DNA of 64,000 nt from Rhodanobacter sp. A1T4 (GTDB taxonomy: Bacteria > Pseudomonadota > Gammaproteobacteria > Xanthomonadales > Rhodanobacteraceae), in the NCBI RefSeq assembly GCF_014207185.1, contig NZ_JACHCP010000003.1, forward strand, positions 310,001-374,000. The letters are read 5' to 3'. The notes beneath the pieces are model-generated. The model searched no databases and was not told the DNA's origin. It saw only the letters and a list, made by a program, of their open reading frames with translations. Both the position numbers and the translations under genes were made by a program. Every line of letters starts with the position of its first letter. Positions within the stretch are counted from its first letter, which is position 1. This document shows positions 40,119-48,746 of this stretch, one piece after another.

Positions 40119-40799
40119 ATGAGCCATGCCTTGCCCGCGCCCGTTCTCACCATCGATGGGCCATCGGGATCAGGCAAGGGCACGATCAGCGCACTGGTCG
40201 CGCAACATCTGGGCTGGCGTTTGCTCGATTCCGGTGCTCTTTATCGCGCGGTGGGGTATGCCGCCGGCATGGAGGGGCTGGACCTGTCGGATGTGGACGC
40301 AGTAACCCGTTGCGCCCAAACCACGCGCATCAAGTTCAGCGCGTCGCCTGACGGTGGGGAGACGCGGGTTATCGTCAATAGTCATGACGCCACGGACGAG
40401 CTGCGCACCGAGACTGCCGGTGCCGCGGCTTCGGCGATCGCTTCGGTGCCATCGGTGCGTGAAGCCTTGGTGGCCTTGCAACTGGGCTTTCGTCGGCCAC
40501 CGGGGCTGGTGGCCGACGGGCGCGATATGGGTACCGTGATCTTCCCTGATGCGGCGTTCAAGGTGTTCCTCACCGCGAGCGCCTCCGAACGAGCGAAAAG
40601 ACGCTATAAGCAGTTGAAGGAAAAGGGACTTAGCGTTACACTAGCCGGCCTTCAGCGCGAAATTGAGGCGCGTGACAGCCGCGATGCATCGCGTGCGGTC
40701 GCGCCGCTCAAACCTGCCGAAGATGCCTTGCTGATCGACACCACTGGCATGGGCATCGAGGACGTCGTCGCGAAAGTACTCGCCGTGGTGCAGCTGTAA
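40119..40799 (+). CDS. cmk: cytidylate kinase
   Basis: 226 residues from the ATG at 40119 (CAGGAA site); a much longer frame to 39741 overlaps ACBP and is not used. P-loop [12 protein letters not shown], the [14 protein letters not shown] substrate region, and [13 protein letters not shown] are typical. It phosphorylates CMP and dCMP. rpsA follows 200 bases later, the conserved cmk-rpsA-ihfB order. Confidence 0.96.
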   Translation: MSHALPAPVLTIDGPSGSGKGTISALVAQHLGWRLLDSGALYRAVGYAAGMEGLDLSDVDAVTRCAQTTRIKFSASPDGGETRVIVNSHDATDELRTETAGAAASAIASVPSVREALVALQLGFRRPPGLVADGRDMGTVIFPDAAFKVFLTASASERAKRRYKQLKEKGLSVTLAGLQREIEARDSRDASRAVAPLKPAEDALLIDTTGMGIEDVVAKVLAVVQL

Positions 40800-40999
40800 A
40801 CAGCGGCATTGCGGTTTCTCGTCCCTGGCAAAGCTTCTCGCTTGAGAGAAGTGAGGCAGGGATTTTGGCCAACGGTGACAAGGGTTGTTGTTCCTGCGGG
40901 AACCACCCGAACTTGCCCTCAACCGGTGGACCGGCCGGTACGTGCGCAACCTTAAGTAAAGCGCAGCGAGCCGCGGTCTTTTCCCACTATGGAATCAAC

Positions 41000-42676
41000 A
41001 TGACTGAAAGTTTTGCCGAACTGTTTGAACAGAGCCAGCAGGCCATCTCCAAGCTGAAGCCTGGCGCCATCGTCACCGGTATCGTTGTGGAAATCCGCAA
41101 TGACGTCGTCGTGATCAACGCCGGCCTGAAGAGCGAAGGCATTGTCCCCATCGAGCAGTTCCGCGATGAGCAGGGCGTCCTTGAGGTGCAGGTAGGCGAC
41201 GAGGTGAAGGTTGCCCTCGAAGCTTTGGAAGACGGTTTCGGCGAAACCAAGCTGTCGCGCGAGAAAGCCAAGCGCTCGATGGTGTGGGACGATCTCGAGC
41301 ATGCGTTCGACAAGGAAGAGACCATCGTTGGTCTCATCTCCGGTAAGGTCAAGGGCGGCTTCACGGTCGACATCAAGGACGTCCGCGCATTCCTGCCGGG
41401 CTCGCTGGTCGATGTGCGCCCGGTCCGTGACCCGGTTTTCCTCGAGGGCAAGGAACTCGAGTTCAAGATCATCAAGCTCGATCGCAAGCGCAACAACGTG
41501 GTGGTCAGCCGTCGTGCCGTCGTCGAGACCGAGTTCTCCGCCGAGCGCGAGCAGTTGCTTGAGCGCCTGACCGAAGGTGCGGTGGTCAAGGGCACCGTCA
41601 AGAACCTGACCGACTACGGCGCGTTCGTGGATCTGGGCGGTATCGACGGCCTGCTGCACATCACCGACATGGCGTGGAAGCGCGTTCGTCATCCGTCCGA
41701 AGTGGTCAACGTCGGCGACGAGCTGGACGTGCGCGTGCTTAAGTATGACAAGGAGCGCAACCGCGTTTCGCTCGGCCTGAAGCAGCTGGGCGACGATCCG
41801 TGGGTTGCCATTGCCCGTCGTTACCCGGTCGGCAGCCGCCTGTTCGGCAAGGTTTCCAACGTCACCGATTACGGCTGCTTCGTCGAGATCGAGCCAGGCG
41901 TGGAAGGTCTGGTGCACGTTTCCGAGATGGATTGGACCAACAAGAACGTCAACCCGGCCAAGGTGGTTCAGGTTGGTGACGAAACCGAAGTCACCGTGCT
42001 GGACGTGGACGAGGAGCGTCGCCGCATCTCGCTGGGTATCAAGCAGACCCGCTCGAACCCGTGGGAAGCCTTCGCCGCCATGCACAAGAAGGGCGACAAG
42101 GTGTCCGGCCAGATCAAGTCGATCACCGACTTTGGCGTGTTCATCGGCCTGGACGGTGGCATCGATGGTCTGGTGCATCTGTCCGATATCTCCTGGCAGG
42201 TGACCGGCGAAGAGCTGGTGCGCAACTTCAAGAAGGGCGACGAGATCGAGGCCGTGGTGCTGGCTGTTGATCCGGAGCGTGAGCGCATCTCGCTTGGCAT
42301 CAAGCAGATGGAGCAGGATCCGTTTGGCCAGTTCATGGCAGCGAATCCGCGTGGCGCGATCGTCAACGGTATCGTCAAGGAAGTTGATGCCAAGGGTGCA
42401 TTGATCGATCTGGGCGAAGGCGTCGAGGGTTACTTGCGCGCCAACGATATCGCCAAGGAGCGTATCGAGGATGCCACCGAGCATTTGAAGGTCGGCGACA
42501 AGGTCGAAGCCAAGTTCACCGGCATGGATCGCAAGGGTCGCCAGCTGGCGCTCTCGATCCGCGCGAAGGACGAGGAAGATGTACCCGAAGCGCCGGTGGC
42601 TGACTATGCCTCTGCCTCCACCGGTACGACCAAGCTCGGCGCTCTGTTGAAGGAACAGTTCGACAAGGCCGATTGA
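41000..42676 (+). CDS. rpsA: 30S ribosomal protein S1
   Basis: 558 residues from the ATG at 41000 ([13 protein letters not shown]); an earlier in-frame codon at 40865 is not used. Six S1 repeats are visible; the clearest are [51 protein letters not shown] and [27 protein letters not shown] units, with the conserved spacing. S1 binds mRNA on the 30S subunit and starts translation of structured messages. The weak ribosome site and 200-base leader match the self-regulated rpsA of other bacteria. Confidence 0.98.
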   Translation: MTESFAELFEQSQQAISKLKPGAIVTGIVVEIRNDVVVINAGLKSEGIVPIEQFRDEQGVLEVQVGDEVKVALEALEDGFGETKLSREKAKRSMVWDDLEHAFDKEETIVGLISGKVKGGFTVDIKDVRAFLPGSLVDVRPVRDPVFLEGKELEFKIIKLDRKRNNVVVSRRAVVETEFSAEREQLLERLTEGAVVKGTVKNLTDYGAFVDLGGIDGLLHITDMAWKRVRHPSEVVNVGDELDVRVLKYDKERNRVSLGLKQLGDDPWVAIARRYPVGSRLFGKVSNVTDYGCFVEIEPGVEGLVHVSEMDWTNKNVNPAKVVQVGDETEVTVLDVDEERRRISLGIKQTRSNPWEAFAAMHKKGDKVSGQIKSITDFGVFIGLDGGIDGLVHLSDISWQVTGEELVRNFKKGDEIEAVVLAVDPERERISLGIKQMEQDPFGQFMAANPRGAIVNGIVKEVDAKGALIDLGEGVEGYLRANDIAKERIEDATEHLKVGDKVEAKFTGMDRKGRQLALSIRAKDEEDVPEAPVADYASASTGTTKLGALLKEQFDKAD

Positions 42677-42699
42677 TCGTCACTTGCGATAGCATGATG

Positions 42700-42729
42700 C
42701 GGGGCGGCACTTCGCCGCCCCGTTGTTTA
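42700..42729 (+). terminator. terminator or attenuator between rpsA and ihfB
   Basis: CGGGGCGGC (42700-42708), loop ACTTC, GCCGCCCCG (42714-42722), followed by TTGTTT. The weak T-run suggests partial readthrough into ihfB. Confidence 0.65.
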
Positions 42730-42751
42730 ACGTCACGGACATTGGGGTCCC

Positions 42752-43051
42752 ATGACCAAATCCGAATTGATCGAGGCGCTGGCAAGGCGTCAGACCCATC
42801 TTGCGTTTGCTGACGTCGAATTGGCCGTCAAAAGCGTAATCGAACAGATGAGCCATGCATTGGCTCACGGTGAACGTATTGAAGTGCGTGGCTTTGGAAG
42901 CTTCGCGCTGCACTATCGGCCGCCGCGCATGGGGCGTAATCCCAAGTCAGGCGATGCAGTGGCATTGCCGGGCAAGCACGTTCCACATTTCAAGCCGGGC
43001 AAAGAGCTGCGCGAGCGTGTGAATCTGCATCTCGAACAGACTGGCGCCTAA
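42752..43051 (+). CDS. ihfB: integration host factor subunit beta
   Basis: 99 residues of the HU/IHF family: [14 protein letters not shown] at the N-terminus, the [25 protein letters not shown] arm with the Pro that inserts into DNA, and [13 protein letters not shown] at the end. With IhfA it bends DNA at promoters and recombination sites. Position after rpsA identifies it as the beta subunit. Confidence 0.96.
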   Translation: MTKSELIEALARRQTHLAFADVELAVKSVIEQMSHALAHGERIEVRGFGSFALHYRPPRMGRNPKSGDAVALPGKHVPHFKPGKELRERVNLHLEQTGA

Positions 43052-43073
43052 GGCATTCATCCAGGTTTATCAG

Positions 43074-43106
43074 GGCAGGCGACTTTGGTCGGTCCTGCCT
43101 TTTTTA
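43074..43106 (+). terminator. terminator of ihfB
   Basis: GGCAGG (43074-43079) pairs with CCTGCC (43094-43099), inner pairing CGAC/GTCG, followed by a T-run at 43100-43106. Confidence 0.88.
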
Positions 43107-43217
43107 TGCACGAAGCCTTGATTCACGGGATTCGAGCCTGTTAAAGGTCTGAATCATCACCACTATAGGTGAAGGCAATACCTGTGCCTGTCGCGGTCAA
43201 TCGGGTAAAGTCCGGTC

Positions 43218-43478
43218 ATGCGTTTACTCGTCCTGTTTATTCTTGTCATCTTCGTGGCTGCGGGCATCGTGGTCGGCGCGCTCAATGCCGATTTGGTCAG
43301 TTACGACCTTGCATTTGCCAGGGTCCAGCTCCCCAAAGGCGCCGCATTGCTCTGCGTGCTGGTTATCGGTTGGCTGCTCGGCGGACTGACGGCGTGGCTT
43401 GGCGTGAGTTCTCGCCAGCGCCGTGAGCGTCGACAGCAATTGCGCGACAGCGAAAAGAAGTCGCCGGCCACTGCATGA
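43218..43478 (+). CDS. lapA: lipopolysaccharide assembly protein A
   Basis: 86 residues with two membrane helices (about 3-24 and 43-65) and a charged C-terminal tail (RRERRQQLRD), the LapA/DUF1049 pattern, including the NADLVSYDLAFARVQLPKGAAL-type loop. It partners LapB in the inner membrane to control LPS synthesis. The lapB start overlaps its stop by 4 bases. Confidence 0.92.
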   Translation: MRLLVLFILVIFVAAGIVVGALNADLVSYDLAFARVQLPKGAALLCVLVIGWLLGGLTAWLGVSSRQRRERRQQLRDSEKKSPATA

Positions 43479-44647
43479 ACTATCCGTACGTGCTGGTTCT
43501 GCTGGTGCCGGTAGCTTTCATTCTCGGCTGGTTGGCCTCCCGTCGGATGGGCGCAAAGCGATCAGGTGCGGAAGTCAGCGAGCTCTCGTCGGATTACTTC
43601 CGCGGTTTGAACTACCTGCTCAATGAAGAGCAGGACAAGGCGATCGAGGTTTTCCTCAAGTTAGCCGAATACAACCGCGACACGGTGGAAACCCACCTGG
43701 CGCTGGGCAATCTTTTTCGCCGTCGCGGTGAAGTGGATCGGGCGATTCGCCTGCATCAGCATCTGGTGTCGCGTCCGGGTCTGTCCGATGCCATGAAAAC
43801 GGTCGCGTTGCTGGAACTGGGCGAGGATTACATGCGCGCCGGCCTGCTTGATCGCGCCGAAGCACTGTTCTCCGATCTGGTGGCGATGGACGCGCATGCG
43901 CCATCGGCATTGCGGCATTTAATTGCGATCTACCAACACGAACGGGACTGGCACAAGGCCATTGAGCACACGCGCCGTCTGGAAGTGATGACGGGCGAGG
44001 ACGAAGCGTCGATGAAGGCTCAGTTCTTTTGTGAGCTGGCTGATCGTGCCCGACAGCATGGTGCCCGTGGCGAGGCGCGTGACTATTTGCGCCAGGCTTT
44101 TGAGTGTCAGCCCGACTGCGTCCGCGCCTTTATGCTGACTGGCCGCCTGCAGTCGGAGGACGACCGTCACGCCGATGCAGTGGTTGCCTACGAGGCTGCG
44201 GTCAACGCGGATATAGCGTTTACACCGGAAATTCTGCCGCCGCTTCTCAATAGCTACGCCCGTTCGCAGCAGATGGATCGCGCCGAATCTTTTCTGCGCG
44301 AGATGCTGAGCCGTTATCACGGTATTTCCCCCGTGCTGGCCTTGGCACATATCTATCGTCAGCGTGACGGTGAACGCGCAGCGATCGATTTTCTGACCTC
44401 GCAGTTGCGTCAGCGCCCCTCGGTACGCGGCCTGATGGCATTGATCGACGCGACGATGGACAAGATTGAAGGTGAGGCGCGTGAAAATTTCCTGATCCTG
44501 CGCGATCTCACCAAAAAGCTGTTGGAAGGCCAGGCGATGTATCGCTGCAGCCGCTGCGGCTTCGGGGCCAAGGCGCATCACTGGCAGTGCCCGAGCTGCA
44601 AGAGTTGGGGCACGATCCGTCCGATCCACGGCGTTGCCAGCGAGTGA
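43475..44647 (+). CDS. lapB: lipopolysaccharide assembly protein B
   Basis: 390 residues. An N-terminal membrane anchor (about 3-21) carries the cytosolic domain of TPR repeats (about 50-340, e.g. LNYLLNEEQDKAIEVFLKLAEYN). The C-terminal rubredoxin-like metal knuckle has CSRCG and CPSC. In E. coli LapB directs FtsH to degrade LpxC and so sets LPS levels. It ends two bases before the WecA-type gene, in an operon with lapA and surface-sugar genes. Confidence 0.95.
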   Translation: MNYPYVLVLLVPVAFILGWLASRRMGAKRSGAEVSELSSDYFRGLNYLLNEEQDKAIEVFLKLAEYNRDTVETHLALGNLFRRRGEVDRAIRLHQHLVSRPGLSDAMKTVALLELGEDYMRAGLLDRAEALFSDLVAMDAHAPSALRHLIAIYQHERDWHKAIEHTRRLEVMTGEDEASMKAQFFCELADRARQHGARGEARDYLRQAFECQPDCVRAFMLTGRLQSEDDRHADAVVAYEAAVNADIAFTPEILPPLLNSYARSQQMDRAESFLREMLSRYHGISPVLALAHIYRQRDGERAAIDFLTSQLRQRPSVRGLMALIDATMDKIEGEARENFLILRDLTKKLLEGQAMYRCSRCGFGAKAHHWQCPSCKSWGTIRPIHGVASE

Positions 44648-44648
44648 T

Positions 44649-45680
44649 ATGAGGATTCCGCTTGCCGTCGGATGGCTACTTGCCGCTTTCGTCATCACGC
44701 TGCTTCTAGTGCGCGGCGCTATCGTATACGCACACCGACGCGGCATGCTCGATCAGCCCGGACAGCGTCGCTCGCACCGTGTTCCCACGCCTCGTGGTGG
44801 TGGTATTGGCGTGGTTATCGCACTGCTGATCTGCATTCCCGGTGCCTTGCTCAGCCTTTCGGCGCCATGGCCTGCCAGTGTCGTGATCAGTCTCGCCATG
44901 GCCTTTGCCCTGGTGGCATTTGTCGGCTGGTGGGACGATCACCGCCCGCTGCCGGTGCTGCCCCGCTTTGGTGCGCAGCTGCTGGCGGTTCTGATGTTTT
45001 CCGGGGTCTTGTTGGCCACGGGGCTGTCGTGGTGGTGGTTGCCGCTGTTACTCGGGGCTGGCGCCTGGAGCATCAATCTGCACAACTTCATGGATGGCAT
45101 CGATGGGCTGCTGGCGCAGCAGACCATCTTCGTTGCTGCCGGGTTGGCTTGGATGAGTTGGTCTTTGGCGCAGCCTGCACTGGCATGCGCCACTGCCGCG
45201 TTGGCCGCATCTGCTTTTGGGTTCTGGTTGTACAACCGGCCGCCGGCACGAATCTTCATGGGTGATGTTGGCAGCGGCAGCATCGGCCTGCTTATTTTTG
45301 CCTTCAGTGCGATGTTATGGCGGCTGGATCACGCCATGCTGTGGCCGCTCTTGATACTCTCGTCCGCGTTTTTGCTTGATGCTACGTTGACATTAGTGAT
45401 GCGAATGTTCAGAGGCCGGCGGTGGTATAGCCCGCATCGAGAACATCTGTACCAATGGATGACCCGGCATGGGGGCGGTAGGCATGGCCAGACAGATGCT
45501 CGCTACCTGGGCTGGAATCTGTTGCTGGCTGGACCGTTCACCTGGTTGGCGTTCAGTCATCTGAATATTGCTTTGCCGATTACCATTGCGTTCTATCTAT
45601 GTGCGGCGGCCTTGTGGCTGACGCTCAAACGCCGCTACTTGCGGCGCAACCTTCCAAAGGAACGCCATGTCGCTGCGTAA
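44649..45680 (+). CDS. WecA/WbpL-type undecaprenyl-phosphate sugar-1-phosphate transferase
   Basis: 343 residues with about ten membrane helices. The MraY/WecA family motifs are present: HRVPTPRGGG near the N-terminus, WWDDHRPLPVL, NLHNFMDGIDGLL, FMGDVGSGSIGLL and the cytosolic HREHLYQWM. It attaches the first sugar phosphate to undecaprenyl phosphate for O-antigen or exopolysaccharide. The donor sugar is unknown. Overlaps the dehydratase gene by 14 bases. Confidence 0.93.
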   Translation: MRIPLAVGWLLAAFVITLLLVRGAIVYAHRRGMLDQPGQRRSHRVPTPRGGGIGVVIALLICIPGALLSLSAPWPASVVISLAMAFALVAFVGWWDDHRPLPVLPRFGAQLLAVLMFSGVLLATGLSWWWLPLLLGAGAWSINLHNFMDGIDGLLAQQTIFVAAGLAWMSWSLAQPALACATAALAASAFGFWLYNRPPARIFMGDVGSGSIGLLIFAFSAMLWRLDHAMLWPLLILSSAFLLDATLTLVMRMFRGRRWYSPHREHLYQWMTRHGGGRHGQTDARYLGWNLLLAGPFTWLAFSHLNIALPITIAFYLCAAALWLTLKRRYLRRNLPKERHVAA

Positions 45681-47565
45681 ACTCGTTGGCTTCATCCATC
45701 CGCGTGTCGCGGTCGTGGCTCACGACCTGGCGATGACGGCGCTGGCATGGTGGATCGCGAAGATGTTGCGTTACGCCTTCAATCCGTCCGAGATCATCAG
45801 CTTCCAGCTGCTTGAGTTTCCGATCGTGCTGCTGGTGCAGGGCCTGATCCTGCGCTGGACCGGTCTTTACAAAAGCGTGTGGCGTTTCGCGAGCCTCCCG
45901 GACTTGTGGAACATTGCGCGCGCCGTGGTGATCGGAGCATTGGGGATCGGCCTGTCGTTATTCCTCTATGACCGTCTTGAGGGTGTGCCTCGTACCACGT
46001 TCCTGCTGTACCCGCTGGTGTTGGGTGCCCTGCTTGGCTTGCCTCGACTGGCCTATCGTTTCTGGAAAGACAGTCGTCGCGAACTGCTGCAAAATCATGA
46101 AGTGAAGCGAGTCATGATTGTGGGCGCGGACCGTGCAGGCGAGGTACTTTCGCGCGACCTCCGTCGAGACAGCCGTTATGCCGTGGTCGGCTTTGTCGAC
46201 GACAAGCCCAGCCTGCGCGGCGCCAGCATCAATGGTCATCCCGTGCTTGGCCGTTTTGACGAACTGCCGGAAGTGGCGCGCGAGGCCGCAGTGCAGATGC
46301 TGTTGATCGCGCTCCCTGGAGCGTCGACCAACGAAATGCGTCGGATCGTGGCGCTCTGCGATGGCACCGGTCTGCCGTATCGGACGATTCCGCGGCTCGA
46401 AGACGTTGTCGCTGGGCGCGCACAGTTCAACCAGATCAAGGAAGTAGCGATCGAGGATCTGCTCGGTCGTGACGCGGTAGAGCTGGATTGGACGGCTATT
46501 CGTGAAACGCTCACCGCGCGCCGCGTACTGGTGACCGGCGGCGGCGGATCGATCGGCTCGGAGTTGTGCCGACAGATCGCCCGGCTTGGTGCGCAGTCGC
46601 TGATTGTCGTCGAGCAGAGCGAATACAACCTCTATCGCATCACTCAGGAACTGCGCGCGGATTTTCCGGAGCTGATCTTCGAAGGCATTCTGGCCAATTG
46701 CGGCGACTATGCGGCCATGCAGAAGGCCTTTGTGGAAACCAAGCCGCAGGTGATTTTCCATGCTGCCGCTTACAAGCATGTACCGATGTTGCAGGCGCAG
46801 TTGCGCTCGGCATTCCGTAACAACGTGTTGGGCACGCGCACCGTGGCCGACCTGGCCCGTGAGACTGGCGTTGAGTGCTTTGTGCTGATCTCCACCGACA
46901 AGGCGGTGAACCCGACCAGCGTCATGGGCGCCTGCAAACGTGTCGCCGAAATCTATTGCCAGAACCTCAACGCGCATGCCGATACGCGTTTCATGACGGT
47001 TCGTTTTGGCAATGTGCTGGATTCGGCCGGTTCCGTCGTTCCGCTATTCCGGCAGCAGATCCTGGACGGCGGTCCGATCACGGTGACCCACCCGGAAATA
47101 TCGCGTTACTTCATGACGATTCCCGAAGCCTGTCAGCTGATTTTGCAGGCGGCCAGCATTGGCAAGGGCGGAGAGATTTTTGCGCTCGATATGGGTGAGC
47201 CGGTAAAGATCCGCGATCTGGCCGAGCAGATGATTCGTCTTGCCGGCAAGAAGCCGGGCACCGAGATTCCGATCGTCTATACGGGTCTTCGCGCCGGTGA
47301 GAAGTTGTTCGAGGAATTGTTCCACCCGCTGGAAAACTACAGCGCGACGGAGCACGCAAAAATCTTCCTCGCGCAGCATCGCGAAGTATCGTGGGATCTG
47401 CTGCAGGCGTTGCTGAACAAGGCGACCGAAGCCGCCGAGATTTTCGATGAAGAAGAACTTCGACGCTGCGTGTCGAGTTTATTGCCCTCGTTCCGCTGGA
47501 CCGAGGTCGCGCAGCCCGATAACGTGGTTTCGATACGCCGCATCAATCCGGAGAAAAGTGAGTGA
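45667..47565 (+). CDS. membrane-anchored UDP-sugar 4,6-dehydratase (WbpM/PglF/CapD family)
   Basis: 632 residues: about four N-terminal membrane helices (1-130), a CoA-binding-like Rossmann domain (about 150-260, MIVGADRAGEVLSRDL), then an SDR domain with VTGGGGSIGSELCRQ. The catalytic region is STDKAVNPTSVMGACKR, with the TDK triplet (410-412) and a Met420/Lys424 pair where classical SDRs have Tyr/Lys, the large-subfamily pattern. It probably makes UDP-4-keto-6-deoxy-HexNAc for surface glycans. galU overlaps its stop. Confidence 0.94.
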   Translation: MSLRKLVGFIHPRVAVVAHDLAMTALAWWIAKMLRYAFNPSEIISFQLLEFPIVLLVQGLILRWTGLYKSVWRFASLPDLWNIARAVVIGALGIGLSLFLYDRLEGVPRTTFLLYPLVLGALLGLPRLAYRFWKDSRRELLQNHEVKRVMIVGADRAGEVLSRDLRRDSRYAVVGFVDDKPSLRGASINGHPVLGRFDELPEVAREAAVQMLLIALPGASTNEMRRIVALCDGTGLPYRTIPRLEDVVAGRAQFNQIKEVAIEDLLGRDAVELDWTAIRETLTARRVLVTGGGGSIGSELCRQIARLGAQSLIVVEQSEYNLYRITQELRADFPELIFEGILANCGDYAAMQKAFVETKPQVIFHAAAYKHVPMLQAQLRSAFRNNVLGTRTVADLARETGVECFVLISTDKAVNPTSVMGACKRVAEIYCQNLNAHADTRFMTVRFGNVLDSAGSVVPLFRQQILDGGPITVTHPEISRYFMTIPEACQLILQAASIGKGGEIFALDMGEPVKIRDLAEQMIRLAGKKPGTEIPIVYTGLRAGEKLFEELFHPLENYSATEHAKIFLAQHREVSWDLLQALLNKATEAAEIFDEEELRRCVSSLLPSFRWTEVAQPDNVVSIRRINPEKSE

Positions 47566-48446
47566 GCAAACCTCTGCGCAAGGTCGTCTTTCCCGTAGCC
47601 GGACTCGGTACGCGTTTTCTTCCAGCCACCAAGGTCGTGGCCAAGGAAATGCTGCCAGTGCTGGACAAACCGCTGATTCAGTATGCGGTCGACGAGGCCG
47701 TCGATGCTGGCGCCGATACGTTGATCTTTGTCACTAACCGCTACAAGCACGCTATCGCTGACTATTTCGACAAAGCCTACGAGCTTGAAGCGAAGCTCGA
47801 AGAAAAGGGTAAGGACGAGTTGTTGGCGCTGGTACAGGGGACGCTCCCCCCGCACGTGCGGGCTATCTTTGTTACCCAGCCCGAAGCATTTGGCCTCGGC
47901 CACGCGGTGCTTTGCGCCAAACCGGTTGTCGGCAATGAGCCATTTGGTGTCGTGCTGCCCGACGATCTGATCTGGAACGGCAAGATAGGTACCGGTAAGG
48001 GCGCCCTGCGGCAGATGGCCGAATTGGCCAATGCGCAGGACGCCGGCGTGATCGCCGTCGAAGAGGTGCCGCACAACGACACAGACAAGTACGGCATCGT
48101 TGATGCCACGCCGATCGACGATCGCAGCGCGCAAATCCGTCATATGGTGGAGAAGCCGAAGCCGGCCGACGCGCCGTCCAATCTGGCGGTTGTGGGACGC
48201 TATGTACTGCCGGGTCGTATCTTCGAGTTGCTGGAACAGACAACGCCGGGCGCCGGTGGCGAGATCCAGCTTACCGACGCGATCGAAGCGTTGCTGAAAG
48301 AGCAGGGCAAGGTTCTGGCCTATCGCTTCGAAGGCATACGATTCGATTGCGGCAACAAGGCCGGCCTGGTGCGCGCCACCATGCATATGGCGATGCAGGA
48401 TCCGACGTTGGCTTCCGTGGTGCGCGAATTCGTCGGTAAGCTTTAA
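47562..48446 (+). CDS. galU: UTP-glucose-1-phosphate uridylyltransferase
   Basis: 294 residues from a GTG start that overlaps the previous stop. VVFPVAGLGTRFLPATKVVAKEMLPVLDKP holds the nucleotide-binding loop, and FEGIRFDCGNKAGLV is a late family motif. It makes UDP-glucose for LPS and exopolysaccharides. It ends the lapA-lapB-sugar operon with a terminator 57 bases later. Confidence 0.97.
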   Translation: MSKPLRKVVFPVAGLGTRFLPATKVVAKEMLPVLDKPLIQYAVDEAVDAGADTLIFVTNRYKHAIADYFDKAYELEAKLEEKGKDELLALVQGTLPPHVRAIFVTQPEAFGLGHAVLCAKPVVGNEPFGVVLPDDLIWNGKIGTGKGALRQMAELANAQDAGVIAVEEVPHNDTDKYGIVDATPIDDRSAQIRHMVEKPKPADAPSNLAVVGRYVLPGRIFELLEQTTPGAGGEIQLTDAIEALLKEQGKVLAYRFEGIRFDCGNKAGLVRATMHMAMQDPTLASVVREFVGKL

Positions 48447-48746
48447 CTTCACCTGCGATCCGTGCAAATGGATAGATAGCGCTGCATCCACTGCCAATAT
48501 AAACAACGGGCCGACATTCTCAGAATCTCGGCCCGTTGCTTTTGAGTACTTGCGGACGAGACCTGCGCTGGCTGTTACAGCCGTCCGCCGCATGTCAGAA
48601 TCAGCGCCGCATCCTGCCATTTTCAACGCGCAGAGTGCATGGGGACATTAGGAAGAATCGCCGTCATTGTGCCTTGCTCAAGGCTGCGGTGATGGCGGTT
48701 GGAAGATATCGTCGTTGCTATCAACGGATGAAGGAAAGGGGACGTC
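48447..48746. other. galU / macroglobulin intergenic region
   Basis: 300 bases. Beyond the galU terminator I see only the presumed promoter region of the macroglobulin gene and its GGAAAGGGG ribosome site seven bases before the start. No convincing gene. Confidence 0.55.
48504..48545 (+). terminator. terminator of galU
   Basis: CAACGGGCCGA (48504-48514) pairs perfectly with TCGGCCCGTTG (48528-48538), followed by CTTTTG. Confidence 0.82.

Noticed and set aside
40952..42484. 510-codon minus-strand frame opposite rpsA
   Set aside because: Antisense shadow of the S1 repeats; no family motif and no ribosome site.
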